From Harmothoe impar (Eukaryota; Annelida; Polychaeta; Phyllodocida; Polynoidae): a stretch of DNA of 64,000 bases. Position 1 is the stretch's first letter. Each line of letters begins with the position of its first letter. The stretch lies in the NCBI GenBank assembly GCA_947462335.1, contig OX381707.1:60675773-60739772 (forward strand), in the 5' to 3' direction. Below are positions 1 to 10,006 of this stretch, in pieces. The notes under the pieces are model-generated. The model was not told the origin of the DNA. It saw nothing but the letters and a program-made list of their open reading frames with translations, and made no database searches. A program made the position numbers and the translations under genes.

Positions 1-930
1 AAATGTCCAGGTCACAGGGTAACAAATCGCTGTTAGAACCAATATTGTATCATTTAAGATCCATTATAACTACAATAAACAACAACCCAAATTATACCGT
101 CCTTTAATAGTCATATTTCTATATAAGACACCACATCCATAAAATCAGGGGGGTTGGGGGGGGGGGGGGGGGAGAGCCCCCCATAACATACATGGAAACA
201 ACAGACCTTTAATCGTAGCGATATCATCCCCTATTATCACCCATGTCAATCTTGGAGGTAAGGCAAGGTACTCAAATCTTAATCTTAAGCTTAAATGCAA
301 TACATCTGTAAGACATCTGTAAGATATGTGTTAGACATATGTAAGAGCTGTAAGACATCTGTTAGACATCTGTTAGAAATCAGTAAGACATCTGTAAAAC
401 TGGCTTAACAGGTGTCACTGTAAATATTTGGAGGGGGAATATAGGGACACAGATGACACCATATATATTCTGTATTATCTCTTAAGACTTTTTGGTTGTA
501 AGACATCTGTAAGGCTGGCTTAAGACATACTGTAAACATTTGTCCGTGCAATCATGTGAGCTAGGTGCGTCGTGCCACATCAAGGGACATTTTAAGATTA
601 TGCAACATAATCTTAAATCCCAACTGAAAACTCCCACTTGTGCCCAAATAACCACTCAAAATACGTAATGTTTGCAAACGATTGTATATTACGTTTTTTT
701 AACATAAAAAGTTTGACCTCTTATAAGTACGAGTTATAACTCTATAAATTACCGTCAGTTCTGCTATATCACAGTGTCTTCTAAGTTGAGACGCTGTAGT
801 TATTCACCTGACTGCTTGGGAGCCCCGTGGATATTCTGGCACCACATGGTCATCCCATTATATACATTATATATATACGAGTTGGAAACTGTCCCTACTG
901 TTGTCTCATTGTAGCCATACTACTACTTAA
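1..930. other. 3' flank: short tandem repeats, no gene
   Basis: AT-rich non-coding sequence with a long G tract (about 147-175). Degenerate tandem copies of an 11-bp motif like GTAAGACATCT occur at about 298-400, with more at 496-535. No coding frame of interest. Confidence 0.6.
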
Positions 931-1254
931 GGGAGTGCTCATTTTTTAACAACAGGGGGGGGGTGGTGAGATTTCGCGCGGAGCGCGCGCATTTTTTTCA
1001 CCCCCCCCCCCCGCTAGAGGGGTCGAAATTTTTTACCCCCCCCCCGGCAGGCCGAAAATCGTGCGCGTTCGCGCCCCTTTGTAGCATAGTAACGCGCGGG
1101 CTTTTCCCCTCAAAACAGGTTGAATTTTTTTGCCCCCCCCCAAGAGGGGTCTGAATTTTTTACCCCCCCCCCCCCCGGTCAAGGGGTCCAAATTTTTTAC
1201 CCCCCCCCCCAAATCCACCACCCCCCCCCCTGTTGTTAAAAAATGAGCACTCCC
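931..1254. mobile_element. Foldback MITE, TAA target duplication, G/C-tract tips
   Basis: A 324-bp element with near-perfect inverted ends: GGGAGTGCTCATTTTTTAAC at 931 and its complement ending at 1254. It is flanked by TAA (928-930 and 1255-1257). The arms continue into CAACAGGGGGGG tracts. The interior is a degenerate direct repeat of GGGGTC, AATTTTTTA and a C tract. It has no coding capacity. A 3-bp TWA duplication is typical of PIF/Harbinger elements; the superfamily is inferred from that alone. Confidence 0.8.
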
Positions 1255-1887
1255 TAAGGACCTTACACTGAATCGTGCCTTATCAAGCTGATTAACAGTA
1301 CTGGAAGTCAGTTACAAATACAGACTCTCCAGAATCATATTTATTTGCAGTGGTAAAACTCCATCGTTACATGCTGTATTATATCTCATGCTCTACCTGA
1401 TTTGAAGCTTGTTGTATTTTTGAAGATCATTTATGAAATAAATACACGTTGAAAACTCAAAAAAATATTGTGGCATCGACATTCCAACGATTACACGTTC
1501 CAACTAACCCGGGTCATACCCGATTTAACCATCGGCTGGAGCCAAATTAGGCCTGAGCCGTTCAAAGTGTAAAGAAAAGATTAATTTAACCCTTCCAGCC
1601 TATATTTTAGGACTATCTCTTATATCGCCCTTTTTGTCACCCATATCACTAAAAGCAAAATGATTCTATATACACTACTTGCCTAATTGGGGCTTCATCA
1701 TCAACAGCGAGCATAGTTACAGATTTAGCTGATGAAGAACAAGAAACTATGAAGTTACCAGCAATGATGCAGAAAACGTCTTCGCGATAGCATGTTCACA
1801 CAGCTGCAATCAGTCATTGTGGATATCATACAGAAGTTACTACGCACTGTGGAGCAGACAAACGTCTTGTCGAGGGCCGACTGGGGT
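1255..1887. other. 3' UTR or downstream sequence of the GPCR gene
   Basis: Non-coding. It contains the candidate poly(A) hexamer. A 29-bp segment at 1506-1534 (AACCCGGGTCATACCCGATT and onward) recurs with one change at 3172-3200 in intron 1. Confidence 0.45.
1340..1345 (-). terminator. Candidate poly(A) signal of the GPCR gene
   Basis: AATAAA on the minus strand, about 540 bp beyond the TAG stop at 1888-1890. It is the first canonical hexamer I found in that direction. The 3' end of the transcript is otherwise unmarked. Confidence 0.4.
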
Positions 1888-2601
1888 CTACTCTATAGGC
1901 GTGCAGCGAAAGTGAGCTTCTCGTTCTGCCATGCTGGTTTTGGTGATGAAGCTTTGATGAGACATGACCATTGACGCGCCGGAAGGACGCCGCAGATGGA
2001 AGTACTTCCGGCAAATCACCCTTAAAAAAGCCGACCGGAACTTGGTGGAGACGACATTGTAGATGATGGGGTTTACAGCACTGTTTAAGTATAGCATGAC
2101 TCTGGCAAAGTTCAAGAAGTGCAGGTAGCCTTCAAAACCCAGGCGTCGTTGGGAAGCTATGCTGCTAAACATAACCCAGACTGTGAAGATGCGATTGGGC
2201 AGCAGGCACACAAAGAAGAGCACAATGATGATGGCCAGCATTATGATCACCTGCCTCCGCGAACGCCAAGTCTGAGATGATGAAAGGCGGTTCCGGTTGT
2301 GTGAATTTGGGTTACACGTAAATGCTGATTCCCGTGCTAGCTGAAGACCGATAAACCCATACAGGAGAAGCAGCAGGAAGAAGGGCAGGACAAAAAACAT
2401 AATGATGCCACTTAACACGTAGGCTTTAACCAAGGTGGTATTGAAGGGTATCGAACATATAGTGACATCTCGCTGCACCACATTGTGATATTGTACACTA
2501 GTGTGGGCGATGAATAGGTACGGCACTGACCACAACAGAGCAACCATCCACACCACTATGATGATCTTGATGGCCCTACGGGTGGTACATTCATACAGCA
2601 C
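1888..2601 (-). CDS. Class A GPCR, coding exon 3 (TM4 to C-terminus)
   Basis: Terminal coding exon: 714 bp, 237 codons plus a TAG stop (residues 166-402). The acceptor is TTTTTCATAG, after a T-rich tract. Features in order: TM4 about 176-198 with W183; ECL2 cysteine C214, partner of C131; TM5 about 224-250 with P238; a short third intracellular loop; TM6 about 282-310; TM7 about 321-346 with NPIIY at 342-346; helix-8-like KFRSAFLRVICRK with Cys362 as a possible palmitoylation site; and a Ser/Thr-rich tail. TM6 reads CLLPNR (297-302), so the usual toggle tryptophan of CWxP is leucine. P-x-R after the TM6 proline suits TRH/ETH-receptor-like proteins. The total of 402 residues is normal for a peptide receptor. 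The frame is intact with no premature stop. Ligand assignment is inference only. Confidence 0.93.
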   Translation of the reverse strand: MLYECTTRRAIKIIIVVWMVALLWSVPYLFIAHTSVQYHNVVQRDVTICSIPFNTTLVKAYVLSGIIMFFVLPFFLLLLLYGFIGLQLARESAFTCNPNSHNRNRLSSSQTWRSRRQVIIMLAIIIVLFFVCLLPNRIFTVWVMFSSIASQRRLGFEGYLHFLNFARVMLYLNSAVNPIIYNVVSTKFRSAFLRVICRKYFHLRRPSGASMVMSHQSFITKTSMAEREAHFRCTPIE

Positions 2602-2949
2602 CTATGAAAAAGTAAAAATAAACATAACTTTAACATCATCATACTTAGTAAAGTCTGGCATTCAACAGGTGCAATACTTTCCATCTTGTGGAAACTCAGT
2701 CAAAGAGGATAGAAAATAAATATTCTTTTAATCAGAGAATACATGTACGAACATATCATATAATTCACCATCAGTAGTACAACTACCACCACATCTCTGT
2801 GGTAATGAAATTAATAATAGTTAATGGTAGAGAGTAATTATCTTACTACCTTACTGATTTAGTTAATAAGTTCAGTCAATGCCATATATGCGATTTACAT
2901 CTGTAGTTCATATTGATAATTTGTGTGACAATATTTGTAAAAAGCTCAC
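2602..2949 (-). other. Intron 2 of the GPCR gene
   Basis: A 348-bp phase-0 intron running from donor GTGAGC to acceptor TTTTTCATAG on the minus strand. It interrupts the gene just after the ERY region. It is AT-rich, and I see no repeat or conserved element in it. Confidence 0.88.
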
Positions 2950-3053
2950 CCTAAATGGATAGCACATGGCGTAGTAACGTTCAAAGCTGATGGCCAGTAT
3001 CGTCAGTACTGATGCGTGTGCAACTGTGTAGTCCAAATATGGAACCAGCTTAC
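2950..3053 (-). CDS. Class A GPCR, coding exon 2 (TM3 and ERY motif)
   Basis: A 104-bp exon: two bases that finish Cys131, then 34 codons (residues 132-165). It encodes TM3 and the start of intracellular loop 2. The G-protein-coupling motif is ERY (155-157) in the context LAISFERYYAMCYP, the E/DRY box of rhodopsin-like receptors. The acceptor is TTTGCAG just upstream (3054-3060) and the donor is GTGAGC (2944-2949). The junction to exon 3 is phase 0, after Arg165. The string AHASVLTILAISFERYYA is what I recall for ecdysis-triggering-hormone receptors and related ghrelin/TRH-receptor-like proteins; this is a family resemblance, not a searched match. The open frame runs on beyond 3053 into intron 1, but that extension is intronic and contains part of an inverted repeat. 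Confidence 0.93.
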
Positions 3054-3112
3054 CTGCAAAGGGATGAAACAAAGGCATTTCATGAAGAGTATAGTGACCG
3101 TATGGCAGAGCA

Positions 3113-3237
3113 TCTGCACCTGCAGTACCAAAGTATTCGCCATGTGATGTGACGGTGTGATTGTTCCATCGAACCCGGGTCGTACCCGATTTAACCATCG
3201 TAACCAGTGGTGAATGCTTTGGTACTGCAGGTGCAGA
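3113..3237. repeat. Inverted repeat close to the intron 1 acceptor
   Basis: Arms of about 29 nt with two mismatches: TCTGCACCTGCAGTACCAAA at 3113 and its complement ending at 3237. The loop is about 67 nt and contains the 29-bp segment shared with 1506-1534. In the transcript the hairpin would end about 60 nt before the 3' splice site of intron 1. Confidence 0.75.
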
Positions 3238-3805
3238 CACGTGCAATCTTATTGAGGTATGGTCATGACAGAGCTATATAGACAGGACAGTGGGAAAGTA
3301 AGGTCGGGAGCAGATTGCTGTGGCATCAGAATAAGATGCTCACAAATACCTACCTATACCCATTGTCTAAATAGAGGATTTGAGTGCACGTCCAGAGGAT
3401 TTAAGCTGCATACTCGGGGCTGCATGTCCAGTGCCCCGCTATTTGCATCGGCAGCTTGCACATTAGTGACTAGCCTGTACTTGGGTTAAAAAAACGACAC
3501 GGCGACCAAGCCCTTTTAAAAATTGACATCAGAGACACGGCCCTTTTAAAAATCGACGGACACGGAAACACACAGCAGTATGTACTAAATAACAATCAAC
3601 ACGGTGACACAGCAGTTTTCTAAAAATTGACACGACAACACGGTGATAGAACCTGATACCCATGTAAAGTCACACATTAGATAACAGAGAGGTGTTACCA
3701 CAGTTTATTTGAAATGGTAGAGATAATTGACATAACAGTTGATATATGTTGTAACTGTTTATCTTTCAATCTATAGTGCGTAGCTTTGATGGCTTGCTTT
3801 CAATT

Positions 3806-4635
3806 CCCTGGGGGGGGGGGGGGGGCACTTGGTATATTTTGTATACACAGGTGTGCGGCTGGGAAGGGTACTTTTTGAGGAAAATCCCCCTCACCCATTG
3901 GCGGATCCAGGGGGTGGCCCGACGGGCCTTGGCCCCTCCCCCCCGAAAAAAATAAAAAATAATAGAATTTAAAAAAAGAGGAAGTAGAGAAAAGAAAGGA
4001 GAAGAAAAGAGGGAGAGAGATAAAGGGACTTTGGAGTATTATTCATAGGGCCTGACTGAGGGCCTCTGATCTGGTTGGGGGGGGGGGGGGGGCAGGAGTC
4101 CTAAAATGCATGAGAATGCACTATTTCAAGTCTGTTCTTGGGGGGCATGCCCCAAAACCCCCCTAGTATAGCTGATGCGCTTCGCCCGCGGGAAACACAT
4201 AGTGACTCATGGTTGGCCAGGTTTGGGCCCCCCCCTCTAGACAATCCTGGATCCGCCACTGTCACCAAGGGTCTGTTTTTCACCAAAATCCCCTCACCAA
4301 GGGTCAATTTTCACCAAAACCCGCCTTACCAAGGGTCACTTTTCAGAGATTTCAACAAAATCCCCCCAACAAGGGTCGCAAATTGGAGTGTTTGCCAAAA
4401 TTCCTCGCAACATGGGTCACTTTTGACCGAAATCCCTTCCACATAGGTCGACTCCTTGGGAAAAATTACTAAAACCTAGGCACTTTTATCCAAAATCCCC
4501 CTCAGCAAGGGTCACTTTTATTCAAAATTCCCCTCAGCAAGGGTCACTTTTGACCAAAATCCCCAAGGGTAAGGGTTGTCAAAGGATCAGCCGCACACCC
4601 GTGTCAAAAAAGAATTAAGTGCCCCCCCCCCCGGG
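3806..4635. mobile_element. G-tract-tipped TIR element, 8-bp target duplication
   Basis: An 830-bp element flanked by a perfect 8-bp duplication, TTTCAATT (3798-3805 and 4636-4643). The left end is CCCTGGGG plus a long G tract, then GCACTTGGTATATTTTGTAT, ACACAGGTGTGCGGCTGG. The right end is the imperfect complement, through CAGCCGCACACC to a C tract and GGG. The interior repeats short units around CAAGGGTCA and CCAAAATCCCC. It is non-coding. A second element is nested at 3896..4261. A partial relative lies at about 56940-57080. Confidence 0.78.
3896..4261. mobile_element. CAnTGGCGGATCC-ended MITE with 5-bp duplication, nested
   Basis: A 366-bp element with ends CATTGGCGGATCCAGG and CCTGGATCCGCCACTG, flanked by TCACC (3891-3895 and 4262-4266). 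It sits inside the 3806..4635 element; removing it restores the CCCTCACCAAGGGTC repeat unit of the host element. It contains G/C tracts and no transposase. Ends of this kind with 5-bp duplications suggest the hAT5-type branch of hAT (inference). Confidence 0.75.
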
Positions 4636-4643
4636 TTTCAATT

Positions 4644-5489
4644 ATGTAGCTAGTACATTTGTATTGGGGTTTTAACGTGGCTTGCAATACTTGAGCTCAT
4701 TTATCAAACAAATTTTCCCAGCGTTGTTCAGTTTTATACTCTCAGTATTGTCTATTCTTTTGCTCCGAAGCAAAAGTATCATTTGTAGCTATGCAAAGGA
4801 TCTCCGATGCTATGAGAACGAGGATTTCTTTCTCAAAAATTCAAAAAACAAATAATCTGGATGATTGTCCGACCTCTTTTGAAATTGAATTCATCCTTCA
4901 ATGAAACTTTCAATAAATATCACATTTCTTTGATACGCAATTTCTCTATTTATACTTGTACTTTCATTGAACCATAAGATTGACTTCAATCGACCAGGTA
5001 GTTTCCTTTGTGCACTTCACACACATTTCATCGTTAAAATCGTTGTGACTAAATGAACAACTGTGCCAAATTCGGGGCTTTTGTTACTGCTCGGTAACGA
5101 TTTTCTTTGCTATAAGGACCTTAATAATATTCATGCAGAGTGCACCGTGTTTGTTAATGATATACATTTTATTACTTTCCTAATACAGAGCCCACGTTGT
5201 ATCTGCGGGACTAGCCTTTAGCTTTAAAGAAGAACAGTTTTATCATGTCTTTATCTGGAATTCCTGGATTTTAATTTGGGAAGACCGATGGCTGGGTTAG
5301 TCAGGGCCAAACCCGGTTTTTCTCTTACCGAGGAAACTCCCAAGAATTCACATTTTGGGCTAATGGCTTTGGCTGCCTATTGGGGTACAAGTTAGTGAAT
5401 TTGGGCTCAGAGCAGTTAATCGTTGGTTGCCCAATGCAGGCTTAGATAGGGGTTGGATAGAGCAACCTGGTAGTTCCGAACATTGACAC
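4644..5489. other. Intronic sequence, nothing recognised
   Basis: AT-rich intron DNA without a recognisable gene, terminal repeat or tandem array. Confidence 0.5.
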
Positions 5490-5491
5490 TA

Positions 5492-5641
5492 CACTGTAAA
5501 TAGTCGGTTGCCATTTTTGTAGGTGTACAGAAGAATCTACTATAGTTGTACAGATTATTATATGTAAACAGTAGAATCTACTATGAATCTAAAGTAGTGC
5601 AGTAAAACTGCAGTAGATTCTACTGTGTACTATTTACAGTG
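5492..5641. mobile_element. CACTGTAAATAGT foldback MITE between TA dinucleotides
   Basis: 150 bp with inverted ends CACTGTAAATAGT and ACTATTTACAGTG, flanked by TA (5490-5491 and 5642-5643). The interior repeats AGAATCTACT-like words in both orientations, so the whole element can fold. A TA duplication fits Tc1/mariner-type mobilisation (inference). Confidence 0.78.
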
Positions 5642-5643
5642 TA

Positions 5644-7863
5644 GAATTGGCCCGATGTGGACTCGCTACTGTCAAAGGTATACAACAGTAGTATCGAGCA
5701 ACAAACTAACCAAATACATTTAGCAAACATAATAGCCCCAATATGTCTGCTTTTTTTTAACCAGATAATCTGCCGCCCAATACAAATTTGAAACGTCCGG
5801 TGAGATTGCATTTGGGAGGCTAATTTTAACAGGACTTGGATTTTAACAGCATGTGGATGCAATTGCATAGCAATGAGCAGTTTCATTCAGTAAGATCAGC
5901 TCTGTTAAGCTAATTATCAAGGACTACCTGACTAAACTGTCAATAGTCCGGGCTAGGTACTGCTTAATGTCCAGCAGGGCCTTTCTAGACAATCCACAAT
6001 TTCACAAGGTGAAGGGTCTGCTCGTTTTAGCGATGTACGAAATGACAACATTCAGCTCGTCCACTATATACAGTCTAGAGTTCATCTTGGACAGGGATTT
6101 AGAATATTGACAGCCTAATACTAGCAATAACCAAAACTATGGAATGATAGGAGTAAAGTACCAGGGCCACTACCAGGGCATGTTCCCCTCCCATGATATC
6201 ACATATAGCACCTGGTAGACAGAACACTGCAATTGGTCGAATGTGGCTCACTGAGACTGGGTCATATATATTAAAGACCGTTTTATTCTGATAACTTGGT
6301 TTACGGATCCGCCGATGAGAATTTTGGCATATTGCAAAAAAAAAAAAGTTTTTTTGTTTTTTTTTACCCCCCTGTCCTGGGATTATTTGAGAATTTTAGA
6401 AAAAAAAAAAGAAAAAAAGAACATGCTGACTAGCAAACACCCAGACTTTGGCCTTCAAAATGGGGGATATTTGGGAACGTTTCTCAAAATAGCCTCATTT
6501 GATAGCCAAAAGAAGACTTTTCCATGCTCTTTTTTTTTTCCTTCCGCCCCCTGGAAAATTTCAGTACTGAAGGCCAGCTTTTTTTTCTTTTTCTTTCCTT
6601 CCGCCCCCCAAAATATTTGCTCTGAGTGCCCGTAATCCAAGTTATCAATAAAAGGTGGCCTAATGGGAAACTACCACCATGGTGGTCTTGGTCCATGATT
6701 AGGTTCATCGGCTGCAAACACAGCTGTAGCCAATGCAGCCACAAGATACCTCAAGGTATTTTACTCCTTGCGATTCCAGCTACTCTTCTCCATCAGTCCC
6801 TCCCTTGTGTGCTCGATACTTATGTATGCATTGGCGTTTATACAATGTAGTAGTATTGTTAAATTATACTTTTGGTAAGGCGCTAAAAAGTTGCTGCTGT
6901 AGATCTCGTCAAAATAACTTGGATATGAAATCAACTGCATCGGATATTGAAGCCATAAGCAGCATACATTAGTGGCAGATTCCGCCACAATTTGTATGGC
7001 AGATGACGTCAATGTATAACAGGGCCTACATTGTTAGCTTGGCAGTCTGCTAGTAGGCTCGTCTCCCCATGCCAGGCACGTGATCGAACATGATCTCCAT
7101 CCCACCTCTCAACCCCAGTGTGCATTCCAACTCCAGGTCCCAAGATTAATCCTGCGCCATTCCTGATTCTGACATGCCTGGGATCCAGCCACCCAAATAA
7201 CAGGTAGGATCCTGACTCATTCGCTGATATTATGACAACATATACAATCCCCAATATCTCTATACTGATACATATCAAAATGGATAAAGCTGTGCCTTGT
7301 AGTCAGACTTGGAGTAGTGTTGGCAGAGGTGAATTGCGAGGGTGAATGGTTCGGGACAAACATAAACGGATTGATATGAACAACATGAGAACAGAGAATT
7401 TAGGGGTATGGCCTTGAGACGGTGGCCAATGAGATGCTATCGAGGTTTAACAAACCACTGGAAAGCCACGGTAACGTGGTTGTTGGGATCCCTGCAAACA
7501 GAATCTTAAGCGGAACTTGTGCCATTCTTGTGTCATAACTCGGTAATTTGAGAACGTTTCTGGAACGTTTTCTGGACTTTTTCTTGTGTCATGCTCCCTG
7601 GAATTTCTTGTATGGAAACTTGAGAAAAACACACCATCCTTCGTCTTGTGGAATTTCTAGTTATTTGCACGAGTAAATACACATCTCCACCGAACATGTC
7701 CCTAGGAACGTTCACTATTCTCGAGAATCTCCCATGTATACAGCTTGTGCTTTTCCGGGGAAATACACGTTACTAACTTGTCTCATTCTTGAGTTCTGTT
7801 TGGAGGGGTAGTAGTTAGCAGGCCAGCCAAATATTATCATACTTGACAAGCCTTCTGTACACA
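5644..7863. other. Intronic sequence with T-rich/CTTCCGCCCCC degenerate repeats
   Basis: No gene. At about 6330-6615 there are three degenerate units, each an A/T homopolymer followed by a C-rich word (CCCCCCTGTCCTGG, CTTCCGCCCCCTGG, CTTCCGCCCCCCAA). The short reading frames here come from these low-complexity tracts. Confidence 0.5.
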
Positions 7864-7866
7864 CTA

Positions 7867-8156
7867 GGGCCAAATGCAAAAAAAAAAGTTTTGTTTCAGG
7901 TAACATGGGAAGAAACTCTAGGGTCGGTAGGTCGGATTTATTTTTTTTAACTTTTTTTTTTTAACTTCCCCTCTAAAATTGACCCAAAAAAATGTAAAAA
8001 TGGGGAGATTTTTTTCCAAAATTTTGTAAACCTAATATAGACCCCAAAAAAGTATTAAAATATAAGATTTTCTTCAAAAATGCATAAAAAAACGTAGGGT
8101 CGGCCCTGTTTAGATAGGGTCGGTCGGGTGACCTGAAACAAACCTTTTTTTTCCCC
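7867..8156. mobile_element. GGCCAAAA-family MITE, diverged copy
   Basis: About 290 bp. The left part reads through TTTTGTTTCAGGTAACATGG to AGGGTCGGTAGGTCGG. The right part reads TAGGGTCGGCCCTG, then GGGTGACCTGAAACAAACC and a T tract. A candidate CTA duplication lies at 7864-7866 and 8157-8159. It is one of at least seven members of the family in the window. Confidence 0.7.
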
Positions 8157-8159
8157 CTA

Positions 8160-9544
8160 ACTCTGGCACATAGTCACATAGTCTAGCACATAGCACCACA
8201 GGAGGGTCTATACTTAACTGTACATTGGTACATTCAATTCCAAACTGACTATTGGGATAGGAGATGGAGACCTTGAAATCGTTTGATGGAAATTGGGCCT
8301 AAGTGTAGCCAGCACGAAGCAATTAGAAGGTCCGATAATGAGGTTTTTCTGACCTCTGAGCCCTGATAAGGTGCCCATCCTTTTCCTAGTCTTTTCTTAG
8401 TCGGGAAGGGGGATGCTATACCTCTATTCAAATGCTTAACCAAAACCAATGCGGGTTAAAATGTATGCTCTTCCAGGAGACCTGTCACAAATACTAGAAT
8501 CAGAAAATATGTTATATAAGGTTATCCTTAGGACTGCCAGTACTTTCTGGAGGAGAACTGCCATAGCGTATTGTTTCCAATGCAAACGCAAAATCTTGGC
8601 TTTCAGGGGGCCTTTTTACTATACGCATTGACCCGCTATGGCAGTGCTAATTAAGGGTTGACTCAGGGCCCCACCCAGAGTCTTAGTAGCCGCCGCAGTA
8701 GACACTTTTGGCCACAGAGAGTCCCATGTTTAGACATGTGTCCTGCTCCACGTAGGCACAAAATAGGTATTCCAACATATGGACGATCTCTATAAGGAGC
8801 AATGCTAAAGAGGACATCAAGCTGATTTGTGTGCAGTGCCTATTTTAGTGTGGAGCTCAACAATACCTGTTATCTGATATGTAGTATCGGGGGATGCATT
8901 GCCATGTCACCTACACACGTCACTAACCCATGTCACCTACATCTGTTACCTGCCAATGTCACCCACTCATATCACGTAGGAGACCAACACTTGTGCCTGG
9001 TCAATGAGATATATTAGATATGAACCAAAATACCTTGTCAATAGAGTTCCCAAGGGGCAGTGCCAAGCTGATTCATTCATTGACTGAAGGTCTACAGAAA
9101 CTTGGACATAAAACACATGCAAATAGTAAAGACACTCATTCAGCTGAGCAAGTAGGCAGGTAGATAGTTAGGAAGGTAGCCAAGCCTAGCATACAGGTAG
9201 GTTAATACACCCATCTTGACAATGCAACCACCCATCTAATGCAGCCATACTTAAAGTTTAAATACAACTGTCCCTCGAAACGTCCCTCTAATGCAGCCAC
9301 TTTTTTGTTTCCTATGGGAAGAGATATGGCATACAAACCTCAGGAGATTGGTAGGATGATGTTGTAAGGACCACTGATTATGCAAATGAGCTGTTTTGGC
9401 AGGGAACGTTGGCTGCAAGACGCCGATATACGTTGGATTAAAGTGGACAGAGTAATTACCGAGTTTGGCGGCACAGCATTGGGTAGTTGTGGGTGGAGGA
9501 CTGTCAGTGTAGTGTCAATGCACATTACATGCCATACAAAGTTA
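8160..9544. other. Intronic sequence with minor repeats
   Basis: No gene. A 12-nt inverted pair (ACTGCCATAGCG and its complement) bounds 8557-8645. A short degenerate ATGTCACCTAC tandem lies at about 8902-8976. Confidence 0.5.
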
Positions 9545-9552
9545 CTCGTAAT

Positions 9553-9998
9553 CCCGGGGGGGCCACTCCCTCAGCATTGATGACCATGTGTGAACACGAT
9601 TCCAAGGGAAAGGGTATGTTTTTGGGCCCTAGGCAAGGGCCCGCGAGGGCCCTTGAAAAGGGTTGCTTTTAAGGCAATTTTGGAGGAAAAGGGGTACATT
9701 TTATGGCTGAATTACTGGAAAAACTTTCAGATGAGACATTAATCCAACATTTGCAATATTGAATACACATATTATCCACAGGGCAAGGGTAAAGCCTACC
9801 ATTTGAGGGCTATTGCTTTAAATCTCACCCTTTATAAGGGATTTTGTCTCGGGCCCCCTTGATTAGGTTATGATTTTTGGTCAGTTTCCCTTGAAAAGGG
9901 TGCTGTTTTGTTGATTTTTCTCCCGTGATAAGGGTCCTAAATTTTAGGTGATGTTCGCACATAGTTACTATAGAAAAGATAGGGAGTGGCCCCCCGGG
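9553..9998. mobile_element. CCCGGGGG-ended element with perfect 8-bp duplication
   Basis: A 446-bp element flanked on both sides by CTCGTAAT (9545-9552 and 9999-10006). Inverted ends: CCCGGGGGGGCCACTCCC and GGGAGTGGCCCCCCGGG. The arms extend loosely over a further 25 bp. The interior has repeated CCTTGAAAAGGG-like words but no coding frame. End structure and duplication length match the 3806..4635 element, suggesting a shared transposase class. Confidence 0.85.
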
Positions 9999-10006
9999 CT
10001 CGTAAT

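Noticed and set aside
963..1221. Proline/glycine-rich frames of about 60 codons
   Set aside because: They are read-through of C and G tracts in the 931..1254 foldback.
3054..3246. N-terminal extension of the exon 2 frame into intron 1
   Set aside because: The consensus acceptor at 3054-3060 and the exact join with exon 1 show it is intronic. It also covers an inverted repeat.
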